In this document: one piece after another, positions 8,746 through 19,576 of the stretch
How positions within the stretch are numbered: the first letter of the stretch is position 1
How the letters are laid out: every line of letters starts with the position of its first letter
Source: JBFXAF01 sp050184585
GTDB lineage: Bacteria; Pseudomonadota; Alphaproteobacteria; Rhizobiales; Rhizobiaceae
Length of the DNA: 64,000 nt
Assembly (NCBI GenBank): GCA_050184585.1
Contig: JBFXAF010000001.1
Location: 434,001-498,000, forward strand
Direction of reading: 5' to 3'
Position numbers and translations under genes: made by a program
Notes under the pieces: model-generated
Told to the model about the DNA's origin: nothing
The model's input: only the letters and a program-made list of their open reading frames with translations
Databases searched by the model: none

Positions 8746-9366
8746 ATGTTCTACGAGCCGTCCAAGGGCCACGGACTGCCACACGATCCTTTCAAGGCCA
8801 TTGTGGCGCCGCGACCGATAGGTTGGATTTCGTCGCTGGCGAGCGACGGCTCGCTCAATCTCGCTCCCTACTCCTTCTTCAATGCGCTCGGCACCCATCC
8901 GCATCTCGTGATGTTCTCCTCGGAGGGCGTGAAGGACAGCGCGACCTTTGTCGGCGAGACCCGCGAGTTCGTGGCGAATCTGGTGGGGCGTGCGCTTGCC
9001 GAGAGGATGAACGCCACCTCGGTGGACGCTCCGCGCGGCGTGTCGGAGTTCGGCTATGCCGAATTGACGCCGGAGCCATCCTCGCTGGTAAAGCCGCCGC
9101 GGGTGAAGGAGGCTCTGGCAGCGCTCGAATGCAAGGTGACGGACATATTCGAGCCCAAGGCGCTGGACGGTCGACCGTCGGGCAAGATCATCACAGTCGC
9201 CGAGGTCGTCGGTGTCCATATCGACGACTCGGCGCTAACGAACGGAATGTTCGACATCGTCAAGGTCGGCACCGTCGCCCGTCTGGGCTACATGGACTAT
9301 GCAGCGGTCACCGAGACCTTTCCCATGCGCCGACCACGCTGGAAGGCGGATGAGGGACCGGGCTAG
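8746..9366 (+). CDS. Flavin reductase-like (FMN-binding split-barrel) protein
   Basis: A 206-aa member of the flavin reductase domain family. Conserved pieces are FKAIVAPRPIGWISS (family motif, residues 17-31), NLAPYSFFNALGTHPHLVMF and DSATFVGETREFVANLVGRA. Members bind FMN and either reduce free flavin for a partner monooxygenase or act as oxidoreductases themselves. It starts 2 nt after the nitroreductase stop, so a two-gene flavin operon is likely. It overlaps the convergent CitE-like gene by 4 nt. Confidence 0.9.
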   Translation: MFYEPSKGHGLPHDPFKAIVAPRPIGWISSLASDGSLNLAPYSFFNALGTHPHLVMFSSEGVKDSATFVGETREFVANLVGRALAERMNATSVDAPRGVSEFGYAELTPEPSSLVKPPRVKEALAALECKVTDIFEPKALDGRPSGKIITVAEVVGVHIDDSALTNGMFDIVKVGTVARLGYMDYAAVTETFPMRRPRWKADEGPG

Positions 9367-10238
9367 GCTCGACCGGCCGCGCGCGCCCTGGCCAGCAAGC
9401 GCTCGGCGAGACGCAGATGCGGGCGATCATACATCTTGCCGCCTATCGCCAGCACGCCGGGATTGCCCGCCATCTCGAACGCTTCGATGACGGCGCGCGA
9501 CTGTTCGACAGCCTCGGTCGAAGGCGTGAATGCGGCATTGATGACCGGAACCTGAGCCGGATGAATGGCCATCTTCGCTGTGAAGCCGTCACGCTCGGCC
9601 TCCACGCAATCTCGCGCGAAGCCCCTTTCGTCCCGGAAATCCGGAAACACCGTATCGATCGCCGCGACGTCGGCGGCGCCGGCCGCTAGCAGGGCCATCA
9701 TGCGCGCGTAGCGGAACACGTCCAGATAACGCCCGTCCTCGCCGCGGGCCACGCGGGCGCCGATGGACGCGGAGAGATCCTCCGCGCCCCAGGTCAGGCC
9801 AGCGAGCCGCGGTTGGTGGGTCCACGTCGCGCCGGCCAGCAAGGCGGCGGCGGTCTCGGTGATGATCGGGATGATGCCCGTCGAGCCGTCCTCCACGCCC
9901 GCCTCGGCTTCGGCGACCCTCAGCATCACCGCAAGATGGATCGTGTCCGCGGCGCCGACCGCCTTCGGCAGCATGATGCCGTCGATGCCCGCGGAAACCA
10001 CAGCCGCGACATCGGCAGCGGTCATGCCAGTCGTCAGGTCGTTGACCCGGACATAGACCTTGGGCCCGCCCTCGGCCCTGAGCGCCCTGATCGAGCTCGG
10101 CGCGACCCTGCGCGCTGTTGCCTTGTTTTCGGGCGAGACCGAGTCCTCGAGATCGACGATCACAACGTCCGCGCCAGAAGCGAAGGCCTTTTCGAGCTTT
10201 CGCTCGGAATCGCCCGGACAAAACAGAAGCGAGCGCAT
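9363..10238 (-). CDS. HpcH/HpaI (CitE-like) CoA-ester lyase
   Basis: A 291-aa TIM-barrel lyase or thioesterase of the CitE/malyl-CoA lyase group. It begins MRSLLFCPGDSERKLEKA and carries VVIVDLEDSV (metal-site Asp and Glu), KVYVRVNDL, GIMLPKA and GLTWGAEDLSASIGA. The C-terminal half has KMAIHPAQVPVINAAFTP, as in these enzymes. It cleaves or makes (3S)-malyl-, citramalyl- or related CoA esters by retro-aldol chemistry. The start at 10238 overlaps the MaoC stop by 1 nt (TGATG), so the two are translationally coupled. The pairing suggests hydration followed by C-C cleavage of a short branched acyl-CoA; the exact substrate is open. Confidence 0.87.
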   Translation of the reverse strand: MRSLLFCPGDSERKLEKAFASGADVVIVDLEDSVSPENKATARRVAPSSIRALRAEGGPKVYVRVNDLTTGMTAADVAAVVSAGIDGIMLPKAVGAADTIHLAVMLRVAEAEAGVEDGSTGIIPIITETAAALLAGATWTHQPRLAGLTWGAEDLSASIGARVARGEDGRYLDVFRYARMMALLAAGAADVAAIDTVFPDFRDERGFARDCVEAERDGFTAKMAIHPAQVPVINAAFTPSTEAVEQSRAVIEAFEMAGNPGVLAIGGKMYDRPHLRLAERLLARARAAGRA

Positions 10239-10690
10239 CAGACGGGGCGCTTCATCATCATCGCCTGCCGCCGGCATCGCGCGACGAGCGTCCCGTCCTG
10301 ATTGAAGGCGCGGTGCTCGAACTCGACGATGCCGCGGTCCGGGCGGGACTTGGATTCACGGACCGACACGATTTCGGTTTCCACGGCGATCGTGTCGCCG
10401 TGAAACACGGGATGAGGGAACGCCGTGTCCGTCATGCCGAGATTACCGATCGTGGTGCCGAGAGTCGTCTCGTGCACCGAGATGCCAATCATCAGCCCGA
10501 GCGTGAACAGCGAGTTCACGAGCGGCTTGCCCCACTCGCTCTTCGCGGCGAAGTCGAAGTCGATATGCAGGGGCTGAGGGTTCATGGTCATGACCGAAAA
10601 GATCACGTTGTCGCTCTCGGTCACCGACCGCCTCAATGGATGCCTGATGACCGTTCCAACGATGAATTCTTCGAGATAAAGACCTGCCAC
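10238..10690 (-). CDS. MaoC family hotdog dehydratase/hydratase
   Basis: A 150-aa hotdog-fold enoyl-CoA hydratase-like protein. The motif MNPQPLHIDFDFA (around residue 35) matches the hydratase-2 core of the mesaconyl-CoA hydratase subgroup, in which the usual GD-x-N-P is changed. It continues with VNSLFTLGLMIGISVHET and FPHPVFHGDTIAVETEI. The start is GTG at 10690 (VAGLYLEEF) because AAGGAGG lies 5 nt upstream; an ATG at 10741 would add 17 unconserved residues. It is first in a coupled pair with the CitE-like lyase. Confidence 0.87.
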   Translation of the reverse strand: MAGLYLEEFIVGTVIRHPLRRSVTESDNVIFSVMTMNPQPLHIDFDFAAKSEWGKPLVNSLFTLGLMIGISVHETTLGTTIGNLGMTDTAFPHPVFHGDTIAVETEIVSVRESKSRPDRGIVEFEHRAFNQDGTLVARCRRQAMMMKRPV

Positions 10691-10762
10691 TTGACCCTCC
10701 TTGAGCGGTCGCTTGATAGAAGCTGACCCTTCGCGCTGCAAGGGCGTCGAACCATGATGGTC

Positions 10763-10794
10763 GGTTAACGAACGTGGTGAACCGTTCGTAAACC
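10763..10794. promoter_or_regulatory. Perfect-but-one 12-bp inverted repeat in the maoC / DUF2336 intergenic region
   Basis: The arms GGTTAACGAACG (10763-10774) and CGTTCGTAAACC (10783-10794) match at 11 of 12 positions around an 8-nt spacer. No T-tract follows on either strand, so an operator or other protein site is more likely than a terminator. It lies 44 bp before the DUF2336 start and 72 bp before the divergent MaoC start. The binding protein is unknown. Confidence 0.5.
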
Positions 10795-10838
10795 AATTCT
10801 CCCTAACGTCCGGTCATGCGGTGGGGCGTAGGTACTCG

Positions 10839-11960
10839 ATGGTCGTCAACCACTTCCTGAAATGGGTGAGTACGGCGAGGGTGGCCGAACGGGCCGCGGC
10901 GGCTTCCGCCCTTGCGCGCGCTTATGTCGGCCGTGAACTCGACTTCGAGGATCGGTGTGCGGCGGAAGCGGCTCTGACCCTCTTGCTCGACGATCCGTCG
11001 GCAAAGGTCCGTCTGGCGCTCGCTGAAACGCTTTCGCTGAGCTGGCATGCGCCGGCGCAAATCGTCAATGCGCTTGCCTCCGACCAGCCAGAGATAGCGG
11101 CCGTCATACTGTCGCGTTCACCACTCATGTCGGAAGCCGATCTCATCGACCGGGTGGCTACGGGCAGCCCTTCGGTGCAGAAGACGATAGCCGGCCGGCC
11201 GCAGGTTTCCATGCCGCTCGCCGCGGCTGTCGCAGAGGTCGGGTCCGCCGACGCATGCATCGCGCTCGCGTCGAACGGCTCAGCGCAGGTCGCGACCCTC
11301 TCCTTCCTCCGCATCATTGAGCGCCACGGGCACGTCGCGGCGGTGCGGGAGGCGCTGCTTTCCCATCCGCGACTTCCTTCGGAAGGCAGACACCAATTGC
11401 TCGTCAAGGTCGGCGAAGCGCTTCGGGGCGCTCCGCTTGTCGTCGCCCTGATCGGCGCGGACCGGGCAGCGCGGCTTGCGCGTGACGCCTGTGTGACCGC
11501 GTCGGTGACGCTGATCGAAAATACTGGTGCCGCGGAGCACGCGGCGCTGGTGGAGCACCTGCGGCTGGCAGGTGAGCTGACGCCGGGCTTCATCGTAAGG
11601 ACCGTGGCGCATGGCAAGATCGATTTCTTCGCCGCGGTCCTCGTTTCGCTGACCGGACAGGCCCGCGAACGGGTGACGGCGATGCTCGCGAATGGCCGCG
11701 CCACCGCGCTTTCGGCGATGTTCCGCAAGGCTGGGCTCGCCCCATCGACGCACGCGCCGCTCGTGCGAGCCCTGGGTATCTGGCGCGAAGTGGCGCGATG
11801 CGAACGCACCGCTGGAGTCCAGGAAGTAAGCTGGCTGATGCTGAAGGCGATGGGAGAGCGCGCGGAAGGCACCGATCTGGCCCAATTGCTCAAGTCGATC
11901 CATCTCGAAGCCCTGCGGGCCAATGCACGCGGTCACGCTCTGGCGATCGCCGCCGCCTGA
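10839..11960 (+). CDS. DUF2336 domain-containing protein
   Basis: A 373-aa soluble, alanine-rich, all-helical protein with the features of the alphaproteobacterial DUF2336 family (HEAT-like helical repeats). It begins MVVNHFLKWVSTARVAERAA, with repeated helix pairs such as DDPSAKVRLALAETLS and a regular 35-40-residue periodicity. No catalytic motif is visible. A GTG at 10821 in the same frame would add six residues; neither start has a strong ribosome site. The function is unknown; some relatives are linked to two-component and motility genes, but nothing here supports a specific role. Confidence 0.8.
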   Translation: MVVNHFLKWVSTARVAERAAAASALARAYVGRELDFEDRCAAEAALTLLLDDPSAKVRLALAETLSLSWHAPAQIVNALASDQPEIAAVILSRSPLMSEADLIDRVATGSPSVQKTIAGRPQVSMPLAAAVAEVGSADACIALASNGSAQVATLSFLRIIERHGHVAAVREALLSHPRLPSEGRHQLLVKVGEALRGAPLVVALIGADRAARLARDACVTASVTLIENTGAAEHAALVEHLRLAGELTPGFIVRTVAHGKIDFFAAVLVSLTGQARERVTAMLANGRATALSAMFRKAGLAPSTHAPLVRALGIWREVARCERTAGVQEVSWLMLKAMGERAEGTDLAQLLKSIHLEALRANARGHALAIAAA

Positions 11961-11995
11961 TCCTCCGGCTGCGGCCGGATCGGCGGTTGCAGGCC

Positions 11996-14053
<2,058 letters not shown>

Positions 14054-14288
14054 CCGGTCCAGAAATCCGTTACGCGAATCACGCGCGATACTGCCACGCG
14101 GACAGGTCTCGGCGACAGTGGGTTCCCGTTCCGTTCATATCGGGCAGGGCGTCACCGGCTGCAAGCCTTCGATAACCACGCAGGCCGAATTCGATCAAAC
14201 TTGGCTCATTCGTCTACGCATTTCTTTAAGTTTGATGCCTAGCGTCGCTGCAAGAACCCGGAAATCGCGGGCAAACGGGGCAAAGGGC

Positions 14289-15227
14289 TTGAATCGCAAG
14301 GTCATCACCATGATCGGCATCGCCGCCGTTTTCGGCGCGCTGTCGATCTTCGCGGCCGACTTCTGGGTCAAGAGCGCAGCCAATGCGCGGTCCCGGGATG
14401 TCGTGCGCGAGGTCGCCGTGCCGGTCGCCGCGCCCGAGACCCAGTTCAGGACGATCGTGGTCGCCACCGCGCCGCTTCGCTTCGGCATGGAGATCGACGA
14501 GACGCAGCTGGCGGTGATCAAGTGGCCGCAGGAATCCCTGCCCGGCGGCGCCTTCGCAAGCATTGACGATCTGCTCGCCGAAGGTTCGCGCATGGTGCTG
14601 TCGCCGATCGAACCGAATGAGCCGGTGCTGCTCGCCAAGCTGTCAGGCCCGAACGGTCGTGCAACCCTGTCGAACCTGCTTGCTCCCGGCATGCGCGCGG
14701 TCACCATCAAGACGGACGAGATCGCGGGCGTCGGCGGCTTCGTCGCGCCGGGCGACCGGGTCGACGTCGTCCTGACCCGCGATGCCGGCGAAATTCTCGA
14801 GGTCGCTGGCAACGCGCAAGGCGCTTCCGGGTCGTCGATCGCCACCGAGATCGTGGTCGAGAACGCCAAGGTGCTGACCGTGGGGCAAGGCGCGGACACG
14901 CGTCAGATCAGTCCCCAGGTCGTCTCCTCCGTGACCATCGAGGTCACCGCGGACCAGGCCCAGAAGGTGGCGCTGGCGCGCAACATCGGCGCGCTGTCCC
15001 TATCGCTCCGGTCGGCGGGGGGCGAGGGCGTCGCGAAGGGCGGGCTGACGACGATATCCGATTTCGGCGGCTCGATCGCCGCCCGGGCGGCGGCAGCGGC
15101 CGCAGCAGCGGTCGAGACGGTCGCCGCCGAGCCCGAGGAGCCGAAGTTCCGGACGGTGATCGTGACACGCGGTCTCGAGCCGCAGAGCTACCAGGTGCTG
15201 ATGGGACAGAAGGACGACGACCGCTGA
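14289..15227 (+). CDS. cpaB: Tad/Flp pilus assembly protein CpaB (RcpC)
   Basis: CpaB is an envelope protein of the tight-adherence pilus that works with the CpaC secretin. At 312 aa it has one N-terminal membrane anchor (MIGIAAVFGALSIFAADFWV), then the SAF domain (FRTIVVATAPLRFGMEIDET) and the RcpC part with MRAVTIKTDEIAGVGGFVAP and GDRVDVVLTRD. The start is taken as TTG at 14289 (giving (M)NRKVITMIG), which puts the anchor at the extreme N-terminus as in rhizobial homologues; an in-frame ATG at 14235 is also possible. It is first in a seven-gene run. Pilin and prepilin peptidase genes, often just upstream, are absent here. Confidence 0.92.
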   Translation: MNRKVITMIGIAAVFGALSIFAADFWVKSAANARSRDVVREVAVPVAAPETQFRTIVVATAPLRFGMEIDETQLAVIKWPQESLPGGAFASIDDLLAEGSRMVLSPIEPNEPVLLAKLSGPNGRATLSNLLAPGMRAVTIKTDEIAGVGGFVAPGDRVDVVLTRDAGEILEVAGNAQGASGSSIATEIVVENAKVLTVGQGADTRQISPQVVSSVTIEVTADQAQKVALARNIGALSLSLRSAGGEGVAKGGLTTISDFGGSIAARAAAAAAAAVETVAAEPEEPKFRTVIVTRGLEPQSYQVLMGQKDDDR

Positions 15228-15249
15228 GGGGCGGACGACGGGACAGGTC

Positions 15250-16662
15250 ATGATGGGACGGGTGGCAACAGTCTGGGCGTGGAGCGCGCGCGTCGTCATC
15301 GGCGCCGCCATGATCGCCGCCGGTCTCGCCTCGACGCCGGCGTCGGCCGACACCAAGGTCATCCAGGTCTCCGCGGGGAAGACGACATCGATCCGGGTCG
15401 CGAAGGGCAAGCCGCAGACGTTGCGGACGAGCGTCCCGTTCTACGAAATCGTCATCGGCGACCCCGAGATCGCCAACGTCAATCCGCTTACGGACCAGTC
15501 CTTCTATGTGCTCGGCAACAATCTGGGCACCACGGGCATCGCGCTCTTCGACGAGAACCGGCAACTCGTCGGCTCGGTCGACATCGAGGTTGCGCTGGAC
15601 ACCGAGAAACTCGCCAGCACGATCCGCCAGTCCGTTCCCGGTTCCGACATCACCGTCGATTCAGCAAATGGCAGGCTGGTGCTTTCGGGTTCGGCCGAGG
15701 ACGCCGTCGCCGCCGAGAAGGCGAAGGAAATCGCGACGCGCTTCTCCGACAAGGAAGAGGTCATCAACTCGGTCAAGATCTCGTCATCGCAGCAGGTGCA
15801 GCTCAACGTTCGCTTCGTCGAAATCAACCGCGACGCGGGGCGCGAACTCGGCACCCAGATCAGCGCGGCCTACATGACCGCCGCCGGCGGCGTCAGCTTC
15901 AACTCCGCGCCGGCGGCTTCGACCGCCGCTCCGGCGGCGGCGCTGCTCGGCGGGCTCACCAGCGGCAACTTCTCGATAGATGTGGCGATCCGCGCCCTCG
16001 AGGACCGCGGGGTGGCACGCCGTCTGGCCGAGCCCAATCTGATTGCACGCTCGGGCGAACGTGCTTCGTTCCTTGCCGGTGGCGAGTTCCCCATCCCGGT
16101 CGCGGAGGAGGACAATCGCGTCACCGTGGAATACAAGAAATATGGCGTCAGCCTAGACTTCACGCCGACGGTTCTCAACGACGGGCTGATCAGCCTGGAG
16201 ATCGAGCCGGAGGTGTCGTCGCTGGACGCGTCCGCGTCCTACAATATCGGGAACATCTCCATACCCGGTTTCATCGTGCGCAGGGCACGCACCTCGGTCG
16301 ATCTCAAGAGCGGCCAGAGCTTCATGATCGCCGGGCTCCTGCAAACGCAGAACGATATCAACACGCAGCGCATCCCCGGCGTCGGCAAAGTCCCGGTGCT
16401 CGGCGCGCTGTTCAGCTCAAAGGCCTATCAGCGGCGCGAGACCGATCTCGTCATCATCATCACGCCCTATCTGGTCAAACCGATCGACCCGACCAAGAAG
16501 GTCAAGGTGCCGACCGATGCCTCGCTCGCCCCGAACAATGTCGACTACTTCCTCGGCGAAATGGAGGAGGTGAAGGCAGGCAACCGCGCCCAGGCCGCGA
16601 CCGGTGGCGCCGTCGTCAACACCGTATCCGTCGGCCACTTCCTCGATCTGCAGGAGAATTGA
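15250..16662 (+). CDS. cpaC: Outer-membrane secretin CpaC (RcpA) of the Tad pilus
   Basis: Forms the outer-membrane channel for Flp pili. The 470-aa protein has a signal peptide cut near ASADTKVIQ, an N-terminal pilus-formation domain (VSAGKTTSIRVAKGKPQTLR to about residue 110), a BON-like middle and the secretin core with VQLNVRFVEINRDAGRELGT, ALEDRGVARRLAEPNLIA, GEFPIPV and VPVLGALFSSKAYQRRETDL. The conserved secretin end LVIIITPYLVKPID is intact. GGGACAGG precedes the tandem ATG codons at 15250/15253. It lies 22 nt after cpaB and 3 nt before the lipoprotein gene. Confidence 0.95.
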   Translation: MMGRVATVWAWSARVVIGAAMIAAGLASTPASADTKVIQVSAGKTTSIRVAKGKPQTLRTSVPFYEIVIGDPEIANVNPLTDQSFYVLGNNLGTTGIALFDENRQLVGSVDIEVALDTEKLASTIRQSVPGSDITVDSANGRLVLSGSAEDAVAAEKAKEIATRFSDKEEVINSVKISSSQQVQLNVRFVEINRDAGRELGTQISAAYMTAAGGVSFNSAPAASTAAPAAALLGGLTSGNFSIDVAIRALEDRGVARRLAEPNLIARSGERASFLAGGEFPIPVAEEDNRVTVEYKKYGVSLDFTPTVLNDGLISLEIEPEVSSLDASASYNIGNISIPGFIVRRARTSVDLKSGQSFMIAGLLQTQNDINTQRIPGVGKVPVLGALFSSKAYQRRETDLVIIITPYLVKPIDPTKKVKVPTDASLAPNNVDYFLGEMEEVKAGNRAQAATGGAVVNTVSVGHFLDLQEN

Positions 16663-16665
16663 GCC

Positions 16666-16932
16666 ATGCGCCTCTTCGCCACACTGGGCGTCCTGGCTGC
16701 CGGTTTCGCGGCGGGCTGCACGACCGACGACACCATGCGCATCGACGGACTCAGCTACGGCGCGGGCGACGCGATCGCGGCGAACACCGTCATGCAAATG
16801 GTCGACCCGTGGCAGGACGGCGTCCAGGATACCGACCTGGAGGTCCCCGCCGAGCGCCCGGCAGCGACCGCGAGCGCCCCGGAGGGCGGTTCCGCGCCAA
16901 TCTCGGCCGCTGGCGCCGGCTCCGACAATTGA
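16666..16932 (+). CDS. Small pilus-operon lipoprotein in the CpaD position
   Basis: An 88-aa predicted lipoprotein: MRLFATLGVLAAGFAAGC has a signal sequence and lipobox ending at Cys18. The conserved-looking core DGLSYGAGDAIAANTVMQMV followed by DPWQDGVQDTDLEVPAER is shared, as I recall, with small proteins encoded at the same place in rhizobial tad loci. The C-terminal tail is Ala/Pro/Ser-rich. Full CpaD proteins are above 200 aa, so this looks like a reduced or analogous outer-membrane component serving the secretin. It starts 3 nt after cpaC and ends 9 nt before cpaE. Confidence 0.8.
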   Translation: MRLFATLGVLAAGFAAGCTTDDTMRIDGLSYGAGDAIAANTVMQMVDPWQDGVQDTDLEVPAERPAATASAPEGGSAPISAAGAGSDN

Positions 16933-16941
16933 GCAAAAGAC

Positions 16942-18153
16942 ATGGCTGAACCCGCCAAGCCCAAGGGCATCCTTCTCGTCTCGACCGACAAGGCATTCGC
17001 CCAGGATGCGCGCGCCGCGTTTTCCGCGCACCAGCAAATGACGCTCAGCACGCTGGAAACAGGCGTCCGCGACATCCGCGGCGAGATTCACGATGCGGGC
17101 TGCCAGGCGGTCATCATCGACATGGACGCCGGAAGCCTGGACGAACTGGAGGCGCTTCAGCGCATCAGCCGGCGGCTGGAAGGGAAAGCCGCCATCGTCG
17201 TCGTGACCAAGGAGTTCAACGCCTCGGCCGCGCGCATTCTCGTCCAGCTCCAGGTGGCCGATTTCCTGGTCAAGCCGCTGACCACGGCCGATCTCGTACG
17301 CTCCTGCCTGCGCGCCATCCAGGGACCCGGCAAGGAGGACCACCCGGAATCGCAGATTTACAGCTTCATGCCCGCCGCCGGTGGAGTCGGGACGACGACC
17401 CTCGCCATCCAGACGGCCTTCCTGCTCCAGCGTTCGGTGACGCGGGGCGCATCGACCTGCGTCGTCGATCTGAACTTCCAGCAGGGGTCGTGCGCGGAGT
17501 ATCTCGACCTCGAGCCCCGGTTCGACCTGACCGAAATCGAGAACCAGCCCGAGCGCCTGGACAGGCAATTGCTGGACGTCATGCTGTCGAAGCATGCGAG
17601 CGGCATCAGCGTGCTTGCCGCACCCACCAAGCCGTCGGAGATGCGCACCTTCCACACCGATGTCGTGGTCCGCGTGCTGGACCTCGTCTCGGCCTATTTC
17701 GACAATGTCGTCATCGACTTGCCGCGCACCTGGTTCCCCTGGACTGAGACGGTCCTGCTCGGCTCCAACAAGCTGTATGTGATCGCCGAGATGACGGTTC
17801 CGTGCCTGAGGCACACGCAGCGTCTCATCCGCGCCATCGAGGAGACCGCGGGCAGGGAAGTCAAGCCGAACGTCATCGTCAACCGCTTCGAGCAGAAGGC
17901 CTTCGACAGCGGCATCAAGCAGGCTGACGTGGAGGAGATTCTCGGCAATCATTTCGTCGGCGGAATCTCCAATAACTACCGGCTCGTGCGCGAGGCCGTG
18001 GATCGCGGCGTTCCGCTGCACGAGATCGATCCGAACGCCAACGTCATCGCCGATCTCAAGCGGATCATCCTGCCGGAAGAAGTCGGCGCGGCGCGCCCGA
18101 AGAGGCGGTCGCTGTTCGGGCTGGGCGGCGGCTTCATGCGCAAGGCCGGCTGA
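16942..18153 (+). CDS. cpaE: Pilus assembly ATPase-like protein CpaE (TadZ)
   Basis: A MinD/ParA-family protein that localises the Tad machinery to the pole. The 403 aa comprise an N-terminal receiver-like domain (residues 8-125, KGILLVSTDKAFAQDARAAF, with IIDMDAGSLDELEALQRISR) and a C-terminal ParA-like domain. The P-loop reads PAAGGVGTTTLA (144-155): both lysines of the ParA deviant Walker A motif, KGGxGK(T/S), are replaced by Ala146 and Thr151. Lys-poor P-loops are known in the TadZ group, so this probably means weak or absent ATP hydrolysis. The stop overlaps the cpaF start (TGATG). Confidence 0.93.
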   Translation: MAEPAKPKGILLVSTDKAFAQDARAAFSAHQQMTLSTLETGVRDIRGEIHDAGCQAVIIDMDAGSLDELEALQRISRRLEGKAAIVVVTKEFNASAARILVQLQVADFLVKPLTTADLVRSCLRAIQGPGKEDHPESQIYSFMPAAGGVGTTTLAIQTAFLLQRSVTRGASTCVVDLNFQQGSCAEYLDLEPRFDLTEIENQPERLDRQLLDVMLSKHASGISVLAAPTKPSEMRTFHTDVVVRVLDLVSAYFDNVVIDLPRTWFPWTETVLLGSNKLYVIAEMTVPCLRHTQRLIRAIEETAGREVKPNVIVNRFEQKAFDSGIKQADVEEILGNHFVGGISNNYRLVREAVDRGVPLHEIDPNANVIADLKRIILPEEVGAARPKRRSLFGLGGGFMRKAG

Positions 18154-19574
18154 TGAGCCGCTTCGCCACTCTGCAAAACCGCGGCCCTGTCGCGCCCAAG
18201 TCAACGGAGCCGGCGCATCCGCCGGTCGCCGCGGTCACCATCCCGATGACCCGTCAGGCGCATGCCGCGCCGAAGCCCGACACGAACGGCTCGAAACCGG
18301 CCAATCGCGTTCTGGAGGCGCGAAGCCGCATCCATCGAATGCTTCTCGACGAGATCAACCTGGTGGCTCTGGAACGGCTGCCGAAAGACGAGATGCACCG
18401 TCAGGTCTTCGACTTCGTCTCGGAGAAGACGCGTCAGGAGCGAATGGCCATCAACGCGGCTGAACTCGACGCTCTGGTCGAGGACATCGTCGACGAGATG
18501 GTGGGACTGGGTCCGCTGGAACCTTTGATGAAGGATCCGGACATCAACGACATCCTGATCAATGGCCATCAGAACTGCTTTGTCGAGCGCCGCGGAAAGC
18601 TCCAGCAGATCCACGTTCCGTTCAAGGACGAGGCGCATCTCCTGCGGATCATCAACAAGATCGTCGCGGCGGTCGGCCGTCGGGTCGATGAATCGGCGCC
18701 GATGGTCGACGCCCGCATGCTCGATGGCTCGCGCTTCAACGCCGCCATACGGCCAGTCGGCGTCGACGGGCCGCTGGTGTCGATCCGAAAGTTCTCGAAG
18801 AACAAGCTCGGCCTGCACAAGCTCGTCGAATTCGGGGCGATCACGCAGAACATGGCGGAAGTGCTCGCTGCCGCCGTTCACGCTCGCAAGACGACCATAA
18901 TCTCGGGCGGCACCGGCACGGGCAAGACGACAATGCTCAATGCGCTGTCGGCTTTCATTCCGGAGGACGAGCGGCTCATCACCATCGAGGACGCGGCCGA
19001 GCTCCAGCTCCAGCAGCCGCATGTGGCGCGGATGGAGACGCGGCCCGCCAACATCGAGGGCCATGGCGAACTGAAGCAGCGCGACCTCGTCAAGAACGCC
19101 CTGCGCATGCGTCCCGACCGCGTCATCCTCGGCGAATGCCGAGGCGAGGAAGCCTTCGACATGCTGCAGGCGATGAACACGGGCCATGAGGGCTCGATGG
19201 CGACCATCCACGCCAACACGCCCCGCGACGCGATCAGCCGCCTCGAACAGATGCTGGGCATGACCGGCATGCCGATGACGGTTCAGTCGATCCGCAGCCA
19301 GATCGCCAGCGCGCTCGACATCATCGTGCAACTGACGCGTCTTTCGGACGGCAAGCGCAAGGTGACCAGCGTCGCCGAGGTGACGGGAATGGAAGGCGAC
19401 GTCATCCAGATGCAGGAGATCTTCCGCTTCGTCCGCACCGGGATGGAGGCCGACGGCAGGATCATCGGCCATTTCGAGGCGACCGGCATTCGTCCACGCT
19501 TTCTCGAAGACCTCAAGGCGATGGGTATCGAGTTCCCCGGCAAGTATTTCGAGCCGGGGAAACATCAGGACTGA
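18153..19574 (+). CDS. cpaF: Tad pilus secretion ATPase CpaF (TadA)
   Basis: The hexameric motor ATPase of the Flp/Tad pilus, 473 aa. The N-terminal 85 residues are a variable linker rich in Pro and Ala. The core has VDEMVGLGPLEPLMKDPDIN, VDARMLDGSRFNAAIRPV, Walker A GGTGTGKTT at 252-260, the Asp box TIEDAAELQLQQPHVARMET, Walker B MRPDRVILGECRGEEAFDML and the His box GHEGSMATIHANTPRDAISR. All motifs needed for ATP hydrolysis are intact. It is coupled to cpaE by a 1-nt overlap and is followed 2 nt later by tadB. Confidence 0.97.
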   Translation: MSRFATLQNRGPVAPKSTEPAHPPVAAVTIPMTRQAHAAPKPDTNGSKPANRVLEARSRIHRMLLDEINLVALERLPKDEMHRQVFDFVSEKTRQERMAINAAELDALVEDIVDEMVGLGPLEPLMKDPDINDILINGHQNCFVERRGKLQQIHVPFKDEAHLLRIINKIVAAVGRRVDESAPMVDARMLDGSRFNAAIRPVGVDGPLVSIRKFSKNKLGLHKLVEFGAITQNMAEVLAAAVHARKTTIISGGTGTGKTTMLNALSAFIPEDERLITIEDAAELQLQQPHVARMETRPANIEGHGELKQRDLVKNALRMRPDRVILGECRGEEAFDMLQAMNTGHEGSMATIHANTPRDAISRLEQMLGMTGMPMTVQSIRSQIASALDIIVQLTRLSDGKRKVTSVAEVTGMEGDVIQMQEIFRFVRTGMEADGRIIGHFEATGIRPRFLEDLKAMGIEFPGKYFEPGKHQD

Positions 19575-19576
19575 CG

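Noticed and set aside
11961..11995. Short hairpin (TCCGGC/GGCCGGA) between DUF2336 and parE as a terminator
   Set aside because: The stem is short and no T-run follows on either strand.
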